This document shows, in pieces, positions 27,321-36,822 of a stretch of 64,000 bases of DNA. Both the position numbers and the translations under genes were made by a program. Each line of letters begins with the position of its first letter. Position 1 is the stretch's first letter. Source of the stretch: an uncultured Lachnospiraceae bacterium (lineage in GTDB: Bacteria; Bacillota; Clostridia; Lachnospirales; Lachnospiraceae); the NCBI GenBank assembly GCA_902794825.1, contig CADBIU010000027.1, positions 16,479 through 80,478 on the forward strand. Reading direction: 5' to 3'. The notes beneath the pieces are model-generated. The model made no database searches. It worked only from the letters and a program-made list of their open reading frames with translations, and was not told where the DNA came from.

Positions 27321-28763
27321 ATGCTGATGATCGCGGCAATACTGATACCTGTAGCGGCAGGGATCGTGATATCGGCGGTCCCCATGGAGGACCGGACGAG
27401 AAAGATACTGTACATGTGCAGCGTGCTCCTTACAGATATCGCCGCTGTTTTTGCGGCAATGAGCGGCGGTACGCTGCGCCTGTCGGAACTGTCAGAAGGT
27501 GTGGCTATAATCTTCAGAGCTGACACGCTGGGCAGGTGCTTCCTGGCAGTGACAATACTGCTGTACACCTGTGTGCTCTTTTATTCCTTCGAGTACATGA
27601 AGATGGAGGAGCGGATCCCGACTTTCTACGCATTCTACCTGATCTCCATGGGAGCGCTCATTGCGGAATGCTTCGCGGGGAATCTGGTCACGATGTACCT
27701 GAGTTTCGAGTTCCTGACACTGACCTCTATGCCGCTGGTGCTCCATGAGAGGACCAAAGAGGCTGTCGCAGCAGGCCTCAAGTACCTGTTCTACTCAGTA
27801 GCGGGCGCTATGATGGGTCTTCTCGCGATTTTCTTCGTCTATCATGTTGCGAAGAACCCGGAACTCTTTGTCTACGGCGGCTTTATGGATCCGTCAAAAT
27901 ATACCGGCGAGGAGACTGTCCTTCTGGCGGCTGTTCTGGCGGGTATTGTCGGCTTCGGCGCCAAAGCGGGTATGTATCCGCTTCACGGATGGCTTCCGAC
28001 CGCGCATCCCATCGCGCCGGCTCCCGCCTCCGCGCTGCTGTCCGCCATGATCGCCAAGGGAGGCGTTCTGGCGGTGATCAGGCTTGTATATTTCTCTGTG
28101 GGGGATCAGCTCCTGCGGGGGACCTGGGCGCAGCTTGCCTGGATGTGCCTCGCGACCCTGACGATCCTCATGGGTTCCACCATGGCTTTCGGTGAGGAAA
28201 ATCTCAAGAAGAGACTTGCTTATTCCACAGTCAGCCAGATCTCCTATATCATGCTCTCGCTCTCTCTTTTGACAGACGCGGGTTTGCGGGGAGGGCTTCT
28301 GCATGTGTTCAGCCACGCCTGCGCCAAAGGCTGCCTGTTCCTGGTGGCCGGCGTCTTTATCTATAAGCTCAGGATACGCAGAGTTACTGAACTTATGGGG
28401 ATCGGCAGGACAATGCCCCTCACACTGGCGTGTTTCACACTTGCCTCTATCTCCCTTGTGGGAATACCGCCGATGGGCGGATTTACAAGTAAATGGGCCA
28501 TCGCGACGGCGGCTATGGACAGCGGAGCGGGCGTTTTCGCGGTCCTGGGTCCTGTGGTCCTGCTGATCTCAGCGCTCCTGACCGCGGGCTATCTGCTGCC
28601 GGTCATGGTAGACGGTTACTTCCCGGGTATGGTGACGGGATACGAAGACGATGAGAAAGCTGAGCCCAATGCGCTTATGCTGATCCCGATGTTCATCCTG
28701 TGCGCGGGATCCATGCTGGTAGGCGTATTCGGAAGTTCCTTTATGGGAGGACTGGTATTCTGA
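27321..28763 (+). CDS. proton-conducting antiporter-like subunit 2
   Basis: A 480-residue member of the same family, with FGAKAGMYPLHGWLPTAHP (the channel lysine/histidine region), APASALLSAMIAKGGVLAV and RLAYSTVSQISYIMLSLSL. It starts 13 nt after subunit 1 with GGGAGG ahead of the ATG. Role as a MnhD/NuoL-type ion channel is inferred from the motifs. Confidence 0.88.
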   Translation: MLMIAAILIPVAAGIVISAVPMEDRTRKILYMCSVLLTDIAAVFAAMSGGTLRLSELSEGVAIIFRADTLGRCFLAVTILLYTCVLFYSFEYMKMEERIPTFYAFYLISMGALIAECFAGNLVTMYLSFEFLTLTSMPLVLHERTKEAVAAGLKYLFYSVAGAMMGLLAIFFVYHVAKNPELFVYGGFMDPSKYTGEETVLLAAVLAGIVGFGAKAGMYPLHGWLPTAHPIAPAPASALLSAMIAKGGVLAVIRLVYFSVGDQLLRGTWAQLAWMCLATLTILMGSTMAFGEENLKKRLAYSTVSQISYIMLSLSLLTDAGLRGGLLHVFSHACAKGCLFLVAGVFIYKLRIRRVTELMGIGRTMPLTLACFTLASISLVGIPPMGGFTSKWAIATAAMDSGAGVFAVLGPVVLLISALLTAGYLLPVMVDGYFPGMVTGYEDDEKAEPNALMLIPMFILCAGSMLVGVFGSSFMGGLVF

Positions 28764-28788
28764 CACTGAAAACGGGAGGAGATCGATC

Positions 28789-30306
28789 TTGAGCCCTGTA
28801 TTTTTGCTGATCCCGATCCTGCTGCCCATTGCGGGCGGACTGGCGATGCTGATCAGACCTCTGAAAAAAGAAAAGAAAAGGAGAATCTGCTGCGAAACCC
28901 TGGCCCTTTTGACGTCTGCCTGTGTCTGGGCGGCCGCCCTTTGGGTACAGCGCGATTCTGTCACGATCTACAGCTTCACCCGCGGGTTTGCGGTGAACTT
29001 CTGCGTGGACGGCATGGCGAATGTGTTCGCGATCATGATCTCCCTGATGTGGCCGCTCGTCCTTCTGTATGCCTTCGAGTATATGAAGGGTGACGAAGGG
29101 AGAGACCGCTTTTTTGCCTTTTATATGATGACTTACGGCGTGACGCTGGGCGTCTGCTACTCGGCGGACATGATCACGATGTATGTATTTATCGAAATGC
29201 TGACGCTGGTTACGATCCCGCTTGTGTCTCACTATGGCGGACACGAGAGTATGTACGCGGGGCGCAAGTACGCCGCTTACACCATCGGAGGCGCTTCCCT
29301 GGGCTTTGTGGCGGTGGTCCTGACAACAGTGTTCGGCATGTCTGGAATCTTTAAATACGGCGGAAGCATCGACGTAAGCTATGACCCCGCTATGATGCAG
29401 CTGGCATTCGTGCTGGGCTTTGTCGGATTCGGGGCCAAAGCGGCGGTATTCCCTCTGCACGACTGGCTGCCGACGGCTTCTGTCGCGCCGACTCCTGTAA
29501 CAGCGCTTCTGCATGCGGTGGCGGTGGTCAATTCAGGCGTCTTCGCTGTGATGCGGATGACTTATTTCGTCTTCGGGGCGGATTATCTGCGGGGAACAGC
29601 GGCGCAGGCGATCTGCCTTTCACTTGCGATATTTTCGCTTCTCTTTGGCGCCGCCCAGGCGTTGAGGGGGCGCCATTTTAAGAGACGGCTTGCCTACTCC
29701 ACAATGAGTAATCTTTCCTACATGCTCCTTGGGACAATGACGCTGACGCCGCAGGGACTTAAGGCAGGACTGGCGCATATGGTATTTCACGGCGTCATCA
29801 AGATCAGCCTGTTCATGTGCGCGGGCGCTTTTATGCATCAGGCCCGGAAATCCTATATCTATGAGCTGAACGGGATCGGCCGGCGGATGCCCGCTACTTT
29901 TACAGCCTGCACGCTCTGCGCTCTGTCTCTGACGGGAATCCCGCCCTTCTGCGGGTTTGTCTCCAAGTGGCAGCTGCTGTCAGCAGGACTCGGGGCCGCT
30001 TCGGATGCAATGAAAATGCGGACGGCGGATTCGACCGTCTCGCGGATCCTTCCTTATCTGCTGTACGCAGGGGTAGTGGCGCTGATCATCGCTGCTTTTC
30101 TGTGCGCGATGTACACGATCAGTATTACGGTGAGAGCTTTCTTCCCTCTGGACGAAAAGGACCTGTATAAGAGCAGCAAGGTCAGGGAGGCGGGGCCGCT
30201 CATGCTTGTTCCCCTCTATGCCTTCGGAGTATGCAATATTCTGTTCGGAATGTTCCCGGGACCGATCCTGGCCGTACTGACGGCGATAGGAGAAGGAAGG
30301 CTTTGA
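28789..30306 (+). CDS. proton-conducting antiporter-like subunit 3
   Basis: A 505-residue member with FGAKAAVFPLHDWLPTASVA, TPVTALLHAVAVVNSGVFAV and RLAYSTMSNLSYMLLGTM. Its extended central loop (residues about 395-415) is charged. The start is a TTG preceded by GGGAGGAG, 8 nt; no ATG in the vicinity fits. It lies 25 nt after subunit 2. Confidence 0.87.
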   Translation: MSPVFLLIPILLPIAGGLAMLIRPLKKEKKRRICCETLALLTSACVWAAALWVQRDSVTIYSFTRGFAVNFCVDGMANVFAIMISLMWPLVLLYAFEYMKGDEGRDRFFAFYMMTYGVTLGVCYSADMITMYVFIEMLTLVTIPLVSHYGGHESMYAGRKYAAYTIGGASLGFVAVVLTTVFGMSGIFKYGGSIDVSYDPAMMQLAFVLGFVGFGAKAAVFPLHDWLPTASVAPTPVTALLHAVAVVNSGVFAVMRMTYFVFGADYLRGTAAQAICLSLAIFSLLFGAAQALRGRHFKRRLAYSTMSNLSYMLLGTMTLTPQGLKAGLAHMVFHGVIKISLFMCAGAFMHQARKSYIYELNGIGRRMPATFTACTLCALSLTGIPPFCGFVSKWQLLSAGLGAASDAMKMRTADSTVSRILPYLLYAGVVALIIAAFLCAMYTISITVRAFFPLDEKDLYKSSKVREAGPLMLVPLYAFGVCNILFGMFPGPILAVLTAIGEGRL

Positions 30307-30389
30307 CGGCAAAACATTGATAAGTATTGAAAAAATGCGGAAAAATAACGGCTAGAACAGCTGTTTTTTCCGCGGAACGGAGCACAGGG

Positions 30390-32525
30390 ATGCTTATTGC
30401 GACGATCGTTTTCGGACCGTTTGCCGGAGCGGCAGCTGCGGCCGCCATAGGGAAAAAGAGTGAAAAAGCCGGAGAATACGCGGCTCTTTTCCTGACGCTC
30501 TGCGTACTTGGACTGTCGCTGGCCCTTGTGCCTCTGGCGGGTACAGCGACCCTCTATCCGTCCGCGGAAGGGGCAGTCGGGGCGTCCTTTGTGATCCCGG
30601 GAATACTGTCCGGAAGCGGACTGACTTTCTGTGTTACGGGGTTCAGGGCAGTGTACGCTGTGATCACCGCGATCATGTGGGTCGGGACAACGATGTTTTC
30701 CCCGGAATATTTTGCCCACGAGAAGGAAAACCTGGGAAGGTACAAGTTTTTCGTGCTGTTTACGCTGGGAGCTGTTGAGGGCGTCATGCTCTCGGCAGAC
30801 CTGATGACGGCGTTTGTGTTCTTTGAGGTGCTGTCCTTTACATCCTTTACATGGGTAATCCATGAACAGACCCGGGACGCGATCCGCGCCGGGTACACCT
30901 ACCTGTTTGTTGCGGTGATCGGCGGTCTCATGCTGTTCATGGGTCTGGTGCTCCTCGACCGCACTGTGGGAACGCTGTCTTTTGCCGGGTTGTCGGAGGC
31001 GCTCAAGGGCGCAGGCTCTTCGGCGGACAGTCTCGCGCAGCCCAAGGTACTGGCGGCAGGCGTACTGATCCTTCTCGGCTTCGGCGCAAAGGCGGGTATG
31101 TTCCCGCTGCATGTCTGGCTCCCCAAGGCCCATCCGGCGGCGCCTTCCCCTGCATCCGCCCTTCTGTCAGGCATACTGACCAAGGTCGGCGTATACGGAA
31201 TCCTGATGACAGCGCTCTATGTGCTGGCCGGAGATTTCCGGTTCGGGCTGATCGTGCTGGCGGCGGGAATGATCACCATGCTGCTGGGAGCAGTTCTGGC
31301 GCTGTTCTCTGTCAATCTCAAGCGCACGCTGGCTTGTTCCTCCATGTCTCAGATCGGATTTATCCTGACGGGCGTGGCAGTGACGGTGCTCATGGGAGCT
31401 GTCGGCGAGAAAGAAGCCGTGATGACAGCGCTGGCCGGCACAGTGCAGCATATGGTCAACCATTCGCTGCTCAAACTGACGCTGTTTATGTGCACGGGCG
31501 TGGTGGTCATGAACCTTCACAGCCTGACATTGGACGATATCAGGGGCTTTGGCAGGAACAAGACTTCTCTCAAGATCGCATTTGCTCTCGGAGGCCTCGG
31601 GATCAGCGGCGTGCCGCTCTTTAACGGCTATATCAGTAAGACTCTGCTCCACGAGGGAATTGTTGAAGCCATTCATGTCATGGCTGAGGCGAGGGAATTC
31701 GGCCTTTCGACGATCGATGCGGCGACGGCAGGGAATATTACTGATATTTTGAGAGTCGGCGAATGGATCTTCCTCTTCTCCGGCGGCCTGACTTTTGCCT
31801 ACATGCTCAAACTGTTTATCTGCATCTTTGTGGAGAAGAACCGGGATGAGGAGCGTCAGGAGCGGTATGACAGTTCTGCGAAGTGCATGAATCCCGTGAG
31901 TACAGCGGCGATCCTGGGATCGTCTCTGTTCATGGTGATCCTGGGAATGCCGCCGGTGACGAAGAGACTGATCGCTTTTGCTCTGGGTGAGGACGAGATC
32001 CTTGAATTTGCGGCTTTCACATTGGAGAACTTAAAAGGAGGCGCGATCTCTCTGGCGATCGGCGCCCTGGTCTATCTGTTTGTCGTAAGGCGCCTGCTGT
32101 TCAGGGAAGGTTCCTATGTCAACCTCTGGCCGGAGAAACTGGATCTGGAGGAGGGACTTTACAGGCCCGCACTGACAAAATGGATTCCGGGAGTCCTTCT
32201 CGCGGCCGCTTCCGTTTTCGGCGAGAACAAAGTGCTGAGACCGGTGTGCGGATTCTGCCTTGATATGGTGCAAAAGACAGCATACTGCTTCAGCGTCAGC
32301 ACGGACTATCTGATCCTGGAAATGAGGAATTCCGTACTGCGGGAGAAAAAAGTGCGCAAAGCAGGCATGGGACAGGTCAGCCGCTTCCGCATGCTGCGGG
32401 AGGGCACAGCGGCGGCTGTAAACCCTATTTTGCGCAATTTTACGTTTGCTTTGCTTATGACTTGCCTTGGAATCCTGATGATTTTGGGAGTTTTGCTGAT
32501 TGCAATTGTGCATATTACTCCATAG
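30390..32525 (+). CDS. proton-conducting antiporter-like subunit 4, long NuoL/MrpA-type
   Basis: A 711-residue member: FGAKAGMFPLHVWLPKAHPA, SPASALLSGILTKVGVYGI and RTLACSSMSQIGFILTGVAV give the antiporter core; a C-terminal extension of about 200 residues contains further helices resembling the NuoL/MrpA tail. The frame is open 21 codons further upstream, but ATG 30390 has GGAG 7 nt ahead and gives a family-like N-terminus. It closes the ten-gene operon. Confidence 0.85.
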   Translation: MLIATIVFGPFAGAAAAAAIGKKSEKAGEYAALFLTLCVLGLSLALVPLAGTATLYPSAEGAVGASFVIPGILSGSGLTFCVTGFRAVYAVITAIMWVGTTMFSPEYFAHEKENLGRYKFFVLFTLGAVEGVMLSADLMTAFVFFEVLSFTSFTWVIHEQTRDAIRAGYTYLFVAVIGGLMLFMGLVLLDRTVGTLSFAGLSEALKGAGSSADSLAQPKVLAAGVLILLGFGAKAGMFPLHVWLPKAHPAAPSPASALLSGILTKVGVYGILMTALYVLAGDFRFGLIVLAAGMITMLLGAVLALFSVNLKRTLACSSMSQIGFILTGVAVTVLMGAVGEKEAVMTALAGTVQHMVNHSLLKLTLFMCTGVVVMNLHSLTLDDIRGFGRNKTSLKIAFALGGLGISGVPLFNGYISKTLLHEGIVEAIHVMAEAREFGLSTIDAATAGNITDILRVGEWIFLFSGGLTFAYMLKLFICIFVEKNRDEERQERYDSSAKCMNPVSTAAILGSSLFMVILGMPPVTKRLIAFALGEDEILEFAAFTLENLKGGAISLAIGALVYLFVVRRLLFREGSYVNLWPEKLDLEEGLYRPALTKWIPGVLLAAASVFGENKVLRPVCGFCLDMVQKTAYCFSVSTDYLILEMRNSVLREKKVRKAGMGQVSRFRMLREGTAAAVNPILRNFTFALLMTCLGILMILGVLLIAIVHITP

Positions 32526-32583
32526 AATAAAAAGACAGGGTAAAAAATAGAAACAATAATGAGCAAGAAAAAAGGTATATTTA

Positions 32584-34395
32584 ATGAGCATATTTGACTT
32601 CCTGACACTCTTCGGCGGTCTCGCTATGTTCCTTTACGGAATGCGGCTTATGGGAGACGGCCTCAAAGAGAGCTCCTCCGGAACCCTCAAGAAGGCAATG
32701 GAGTCGGTTACCAACAACCAGTTCAAGGCATTTCTTCTGGGTTTGGGCATTACGGCGATCATTCAGTCGTCTACGGCTACGATCGTCATCACATCAGGTC
32801 TGGTCGGAGCGGGTCTTCTGACGCTTCACCAGTCCATCGGTATCATTATCGGCGCTAACGTCGGTACTACCGTCACGGGCCAGATCATCAGGCTTCTGGA
32901 TCTGGACACAGGAGGCGGAGCCACCTCCTGGCTGCAGCTTTTCAAACCGTCGTCTTTGGCGCCCATCGCGCTGATCATCGGCATTATCATTATCATGGGA
33001 GGCCGGCTCAAGAGTTCGCGGCAGATCGGAAATATCGCGATCGGCTTCGGTATTTTGTTCTCGGGCCTTATGAACATGACCGCCGCTGTCAATGTCCTGA
33101 CAGAGTCAGGCATGGTGGAAGGGCTGTTCACCGGCCTTGGCAACAACCCGGTCCTCGGCTATCTGACAGGTGCGGCCGTCGCGTTTGTGCTGCAGAGTTC
33201 ATCGGCTACGATCGGTATCCTGCAGGCCTTCTCCGCATCGGGCATGCTGACATTTAAGGCAGTGTATCCGGTCATTGTCGGCGTCTATCTCGGCGACAGT
33301 GTGACCACGGGTATTGTCTGCTTCATCGGTGCGAGCGCGGAGCAGAAGAGAGTAGGTATCGTCAATATTCTCTTCAATATCGGCAAGATGGCGCTGATCC
33401 TGATCGGCGTTGCGATCCTGCGTCAGTTTGGTTTTCTGGACGGAATCTGGGACAAAGTAGTGAACTCCGGCGTGATCGCGAACACCAATACAGTCTTCAA
33501 CCTGGCTGCAAGTATCCTGTTGTTCCCGGTAGTCGGGGTGTTTGAGAGGACGGGAGTCCGCCTTGTGCCCGACGACAAGGAAAAGCCGAACAAATACCAG
33601 GACAAGCTGGACGCGCTCAACCCCATGTTCTTCGATACGCCGGCGCTGGCGTTGCGAAGCTGCTACGATATCCTGCTTACTTTATGCCGTTCTTCCAGGG
33701 CCAATATTGAAAAGTCCTTCGGGCTTTTAGAAAATTATGACGAAAAAGTCTATGAGGAGATCGTGGAAGAAGAGGCGAATCTTGACCTGCTCACAGACCG
33801 CGTCAGCCGCTATATCGTGGAATATCTTCCGCATATTCGGGACGCGCAGAACGCGGCGATCCTCGACCAGTACTACAAGGTTGTGACAGATTTCGAGCGC
33901 CTTGGCGACCATGCGGTGAATATTGCCGACAATGCCGGCAGTATGCACAGACTGCAGAAAAAGTTCACGAAGACCGCGATCAGCGAGCTGGAGATCCTCG
34001 AGGACCTTCTAAGGGAGATCCTTGACAATGTGGACCTTGCGTTCGGAAAGAGGGACGTGGATGCGGCGTTCAGGATCGAACCGCTGCAGCAGGTTGCCAC
34101 CGACATGGTCAGTAAACTCAAGAGACACCATCTTGACAGAATGAGTAAAGGTGAGTGCGACATTTTCACAGACGCCAACTTCGAGAACCTGATGTCGGAC
34201 ATGCAGAGAATTGCCGACGTCAGCACCAACATCGGCGAGGCGACGCTGGTCCGCGTCAACCCTGAACTTGCCGATAATGAGCACGATTACTTCGCCGCGC
34301 TGCGCTCGGGTCAGAACAAGGAATACAACGAACAGTTCAACAGCGCGTACGAGAAATATAAGGACCGTTTCAGAAAAGTGGCGGAGAACGGTTGA
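32584..34395 (+). CDS. Na/Pi cotransporter family protein with PhoU-like tail
   Basis: A 603-residue transporter: IIQSSTATIVITSGLVGAG and VLQSSSATIGILQAF are the paired QSS motifs of the Na/Pi repeats; GANVGTTVTGQII follows the first. About nine membrane helices are followed by a PhoU-like helical domain (LGDHAVNIADNA near residue 440). It is a paralogue of the 15192 gene. The start is an ATG with AAAAGG upstream. Its stop codon overlaps the -35 element of the next promoter. Confidence 0.9.
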   Translation: MSIFDFLTLFGGLAMFLYGMRLMGDGLKESSSGTLKKAMESVTNNQFKAFLLGLGITAIIQSSTATIVITSGLVGAGLLTLHQSIGIIIGANVGTTVTGQIIRLLDLDTGGGATSWLQLFKPSSLAPIALIIGIIIIMGGRLKSSRQIGNIAIGFGILFSGLMNMTAAVNVLTESGMVEGLFTGLGNNPVLGYLTGAAVAFVLQSSSATIGILQAFSASGMLTFKAVYPVIVGVYLGDSVTTGIVCFIGASAEQKRVGIVNILFNIGKMALILIGVAILRQFGFLDGIWDKVVNSGVIANTNTVFNLAASILLFPVVGVFERTGVRLVPDDKEKPNKYQDKLDALNPMFFDTPALALRSCYDILLTLCRSSRANIEKSFGLLENYDEKVYEEIVEEEANLDLLTDRVSRYIVEYLPHIRDAQNAAILDQYYKVVTDFERLGDHAVNIADNAGSMHRLQKKFTKTAISELEILEDLLREILDNVDLAFGKRDVDAAFRIEPLQQVATDMVSKLKRHHLDRMSKGECDIFTDANFENLMSDMQRIADVSTNIGEATLVRVNPELADNEHDYFAALRSGQNKEYNEQFNSAYEKYKDRFRKVAENG

Positions 34396-34420
34396 CAGAA
34401 CCGTTACAATTTGGTAATAA
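34392..34420 (+). promoter_or_regulatory. promoter of the ZTP riboswitch-fhs unit
   Basis: TTGACA, 17-nt spacer, TAATAA. The -35 box overlaps the stop codon of the Na/Pi gene; transcription would begin near 34427, just ahead of the aptamer. Confidence 0.85.
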
Positions 34421-34435
34421 CATGTGTGTAGAATA

Positions 34436-34515
34436 AAGGTTTTCGGTTACTGACGGGTTTGTGGAGCACCACATGGGAACCGGAAATTGTGAAGAAGTCG
34501 ACCGTCTGGGCAGTG
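34436..34515 (+). ncRNA. ZTP (pfl) riboswitch aptamer
   Basis: The 5' domain reads GGTTACTGACGG then a GTGG-AGCA-CCAC hairpin and GGGAACCGG; the 3' domain is CCGTCTGGGCA, the highly conserved ZTP-riboswitch block. This class binds ZMP/ZTP, signals of 10-formyl-THF shortage, and typically turns on folate and purine genes. It stands upstream of fhs, a classic target. A terminator-like hairpin follows at once. Assignment is by eye; a covariance search would settle it. Confidence 0.85.
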
Positions 34516-34525
34516 ATAGGTAGTA

Positions 34526-34565
34526 GAGCAGATACTGTAAGACTACCGTTACTGCTCTTTTTGTG
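34526..34565 (+). terminator. riboswitch expression-platform terminator
   Basis: GAGCAG (34526-34531) pairs with CTGCTC (34552-34557), followed by TTTTTG. GGTAGT / ACTACC inside (34519-34524 and 34542-34547) gives a competing pairing, as expected of a switch. Confidence 0.75.
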
Positions 34566-34769
34566 TAATTATTCAGCACCCCGGGAAAAAGTCCGGAAAC
34601 AGACCGGGGAGCTTGTTCACCGGGCTGTTTCCGGACTTTTTCCCGGGGCGGACAAGGCGCGCAGCGCCTCTGGACGCCTACAGTCCCGAATGCGAAGCAT
34701 TTGGGACGTGGGTGCTGAATGCGAAGCACCCCGGATGCGAAGCAATCGGGACGTGGTGCTGAGTAATTA
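34566..34769. repeat. MITE-like hairpin element between riboswitch and fhs
   Basis: A 204-bp element with 15-bp imperfect terminal inverted repeats (TAATTATTCAGCACC and GGTGCTGAGTAATTA, 14/15). Inside, 34579-34602 and 34625-34648 are a perfect 24-bp inverted repeat with a 22-nt loop, followed by three small hairpins each with a TGCGAAGCA-type loop (near 34690, 34715 and 34735). No ORF. It looks like a non-autonomous mobile element or REP-type sequence inserted into the leader; no other copy was noticed in the window. Confidence 0.7.
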
Positions 34770-34812
34770 TAAAAAATATACAGTATACCAACATTAAATT
34801 CAGGAGGAAAGA

Positions 34813-36498
34813 ATGGGATACAAGAGTGATATCGAAATTGCGCAGGAATGTCAGATGCTTCCGATCACCGAGATCGCGGCAAAGGCAGGCATCAGTGACG
34901 AATACCTGGAACAGTACGGCAAATACAAGGCCAAGATCGACTATAAGTTTCTGAAGGATTCCGACAGGAAAGACGGCAAGCTTATCCTTGTTACAGCGAT
35001 GAACCCTACGCCTGCAGGAGAAGGAAAGACAACAACAACCATCGGTCTGGCGGATGGTCTTCAGAAGCTCGGCAAGAAGGTTATGGTAGCACTGCGCGAG
35101 CCCTCCCTCGGACCGGTTTTCGGCGTCAAGGGCGGCGCTGCAGGCGGCGGATACGCTCAGGTCGTTCCCATGGAGGACATCAACCTTCACTTCACAGGTG
35201 ATTTCCACGCGATCGGTGCCGCGAACAACCTGCTGGCAGCAATGATCGACAACCACATCTACCAGGGAAATGAGCTGAACATCGATCCCCGCAAGATCAC
35301 ATGGAAGAGATGCGTGGACATGAATGACCGCCAGCTGCGCTTTGTAGTGGACGGACTGGGCGGAAGAGTCAACGGAACGCCCCGTGAGGACGGCTACGAC
35401 ATCACAGTTGCCTCCGAGATCATGGCGGTCCTCTGCCTTGCCAGCGACATCAACGACCTCAAGGAGAGGCTCTCCAGGATCATCGTCGGCTATACATACG
35501 GAAAAGTCAGCGAGCAGAAGCCCGTCACAGCAGGCGACCTGCACGCTCAGGGCGCTATGGCTGCTCTTCTCAAGGACGCCCTCAAGCCCAACCTGGTACA
35601 GACTCTTGAGCACGTGCCCGCGATCGTACACGGCGGACCCTTCGCCAACATCGCTCACGGATGCAATTCCGTGACCGCTACAAAGATGGCTATGAAGCTT
35701 GCGGATTACGCAGTAACAGAGGCAGGTTTCGGCGCTGACCTCGGCGCGGAGAAGTTCCTGGATATCAAGTGCCGTATGGCCGGCCTTCGTCCCAACGCGG
35801 TGGTCATAGTTTCCACAGTCAGAAGCCTTAAGTACAATGGCGGCGTTGCTAAGGCAGACCTTGGCGCGGAGAACCTTGAAGCCCTTGAGAAAGGTCTTCC
35901 CAACCTTCTCAAGCACGTCAGCAACATCCGCGACGTATACGGTCTTCCCTGCGTAGTCGCCATCAATGAGTTCCCTACCGATACAGCGGCGGAAGTCAAA
36001 CTTGTGGAAGACAGATGCAAAGAGCTCGGAGTAAATGTCGTCCTCTCCCAGGTATGGGCCAAGGGCGGCGAAGGCGGCAAGGCTCTCGCTGAGGAGATCA
36101 TCCGTCTCGTAGAGCAGCCCTCCGATTTCCGCTATTCCTATGAACTGGAAGGAACCATCGAGGAGAAGCTCACCAAGATCGCGACCAGGATCTACGGCGC
36201 GCGCGGCGTAGTGATGACCGCTGACGCGGCCAAGCAGGCGAAGCAGCTCGAGGCAATGGGCTTCGGAAACTGCCCGATCTGTGTTGCGAAGACACAGTAC
36301 AGCCTGACCGACGACCCGAAGAAGCTTGGCGCTCCCAAGGACTTCGATATCACGGTCCGCGGCGTCAAAATATCGGCGGGCGCAGGCTTTGTCGTGGCGC
36401 TCACCGGCGATATCATGACCATGCCCGGCCTTCCCAAGGTACCTGCTGCGGTCAAGATTGACGTAGATGAAAACGGAAAAATTACAGGTTTGTTCTGA
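34813..36498 (+). CDS. fhs: formate-tetrahydrofolate ligase
   Basis: A 561-residue enzyme of normal length that makes 10-formyl-THF from formate, THF and ATP in the cytoplasm, feeding purine synthesis and, in acetogens, the methyl branch of Wood-Ljungdahl. The ATP-binding loop [13 protein letters not shown] has Lys72; [23 protein letters not shown] and [13 protein letters not shown] are other family signatures. AGGAGG lies 7 nt before the ATG. Controlled by the ZTP riboswitch about 300 nt upstream. Confidence 0.97.
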   Translation: MGYKSDIEIAQECQMLPITEIAAKAGISDEYLEQYGKYKAKIDYKFLKDSDRKDGKLILVTAMNPTPAGEGKTTTTIGLADGLQKLGKKVMVALREPSLGPVFGVKGGAAGGGYAQVVPMEDINLHFTGDFHAIGAANNLLAAMIDNHIYQGNELNIDPRKITWKRCVDMNDRQLRFVVDGLGGRVNGTPREDGYDITVASEIMAVLCLASDINDLKERLSRIIVGYTYGKVSEQKPVTAGDLHAQGAMAALLKDALKPNLVQTLEHVPAIVHGGPFANIAHGCNSVTATKMAMKLADYAVTEAGFGADLGAEKFLDIKCRMAGLRPNAVVIVSTVRSLKYNGGVAKADLGAENLEALEKGLPNLLKHVSNIRDVYGLPCVVAINEFPTDTAAEVKLVEDRCKELGVNVVLSQVWAKGGEGGKALAEEIIRLVEQPSDFRYSYELEGTIEEKLTKIATRIYGARGVVMTADAAKQAKQLEAMGFGNCPICVAKTQYSLTDDPKKLGAPKDFDITVRGVKISAGAGFVVALTGDIMTMPGLPKVPAAVKIDVDENGKITGLF

Positions 36499-36650
36499 CA
36501 AAAAGTCGGAAATGTCCTAATTTATGTCGTTTTTCTGCCTGTTTTTCTAAAGGGGATTCGGGTATCATAACCATTGTCAGCAGAGAGCTGACACATTATC
36601 AATTACCCCCCTATACATTATTAACATCCCCTAAGAGATGGAGCTCCGTT

Positions 36651-36690
36651 CTGAGGCTTAAGCCCGGAATGGGGCTTTGTTTCTTTCAGG
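36651..36690 (+). terminator. probable terminator after fhs
   Basis: AGCTCCGTTCTGAGGCTT folds on AAGCCCGGAATGGGGCTT with G-U pairs, then TGTTTCTTT. The 324-nt gap to 36822 also has a TGTCAG/CTGACA hairpin at 36575-36593 and a G9T7 run at 36689-36704; no gene is seen. Confidence 0.5.
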
Positions 36691-36822
36691 GGGGGGGTTT
36701 TTTTATCCCCCGCGGAAAGAGATTTGTGGTATTGTAGTATATATTCGGTAGTACAATATTTTGACAGTAATCATAGATAGACCGGCGCTGCGCGGCGGCG
36801 TCAGGTTTTTGGAAGGATAGTT

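Noticed and set aside
34459-34797. 112-codon plus ORF over riboswitch and MITE
   Set aside because: It covers a riboswitch and inverted repeats, with no ribosome site and non-protein-like sequence.
34678-36501. 607-codon minus-strand ORF opposite fhs
   Set aside because: Shadow of the formate-THF ligase gene, Val/Leu/Cys-rich and without family features.
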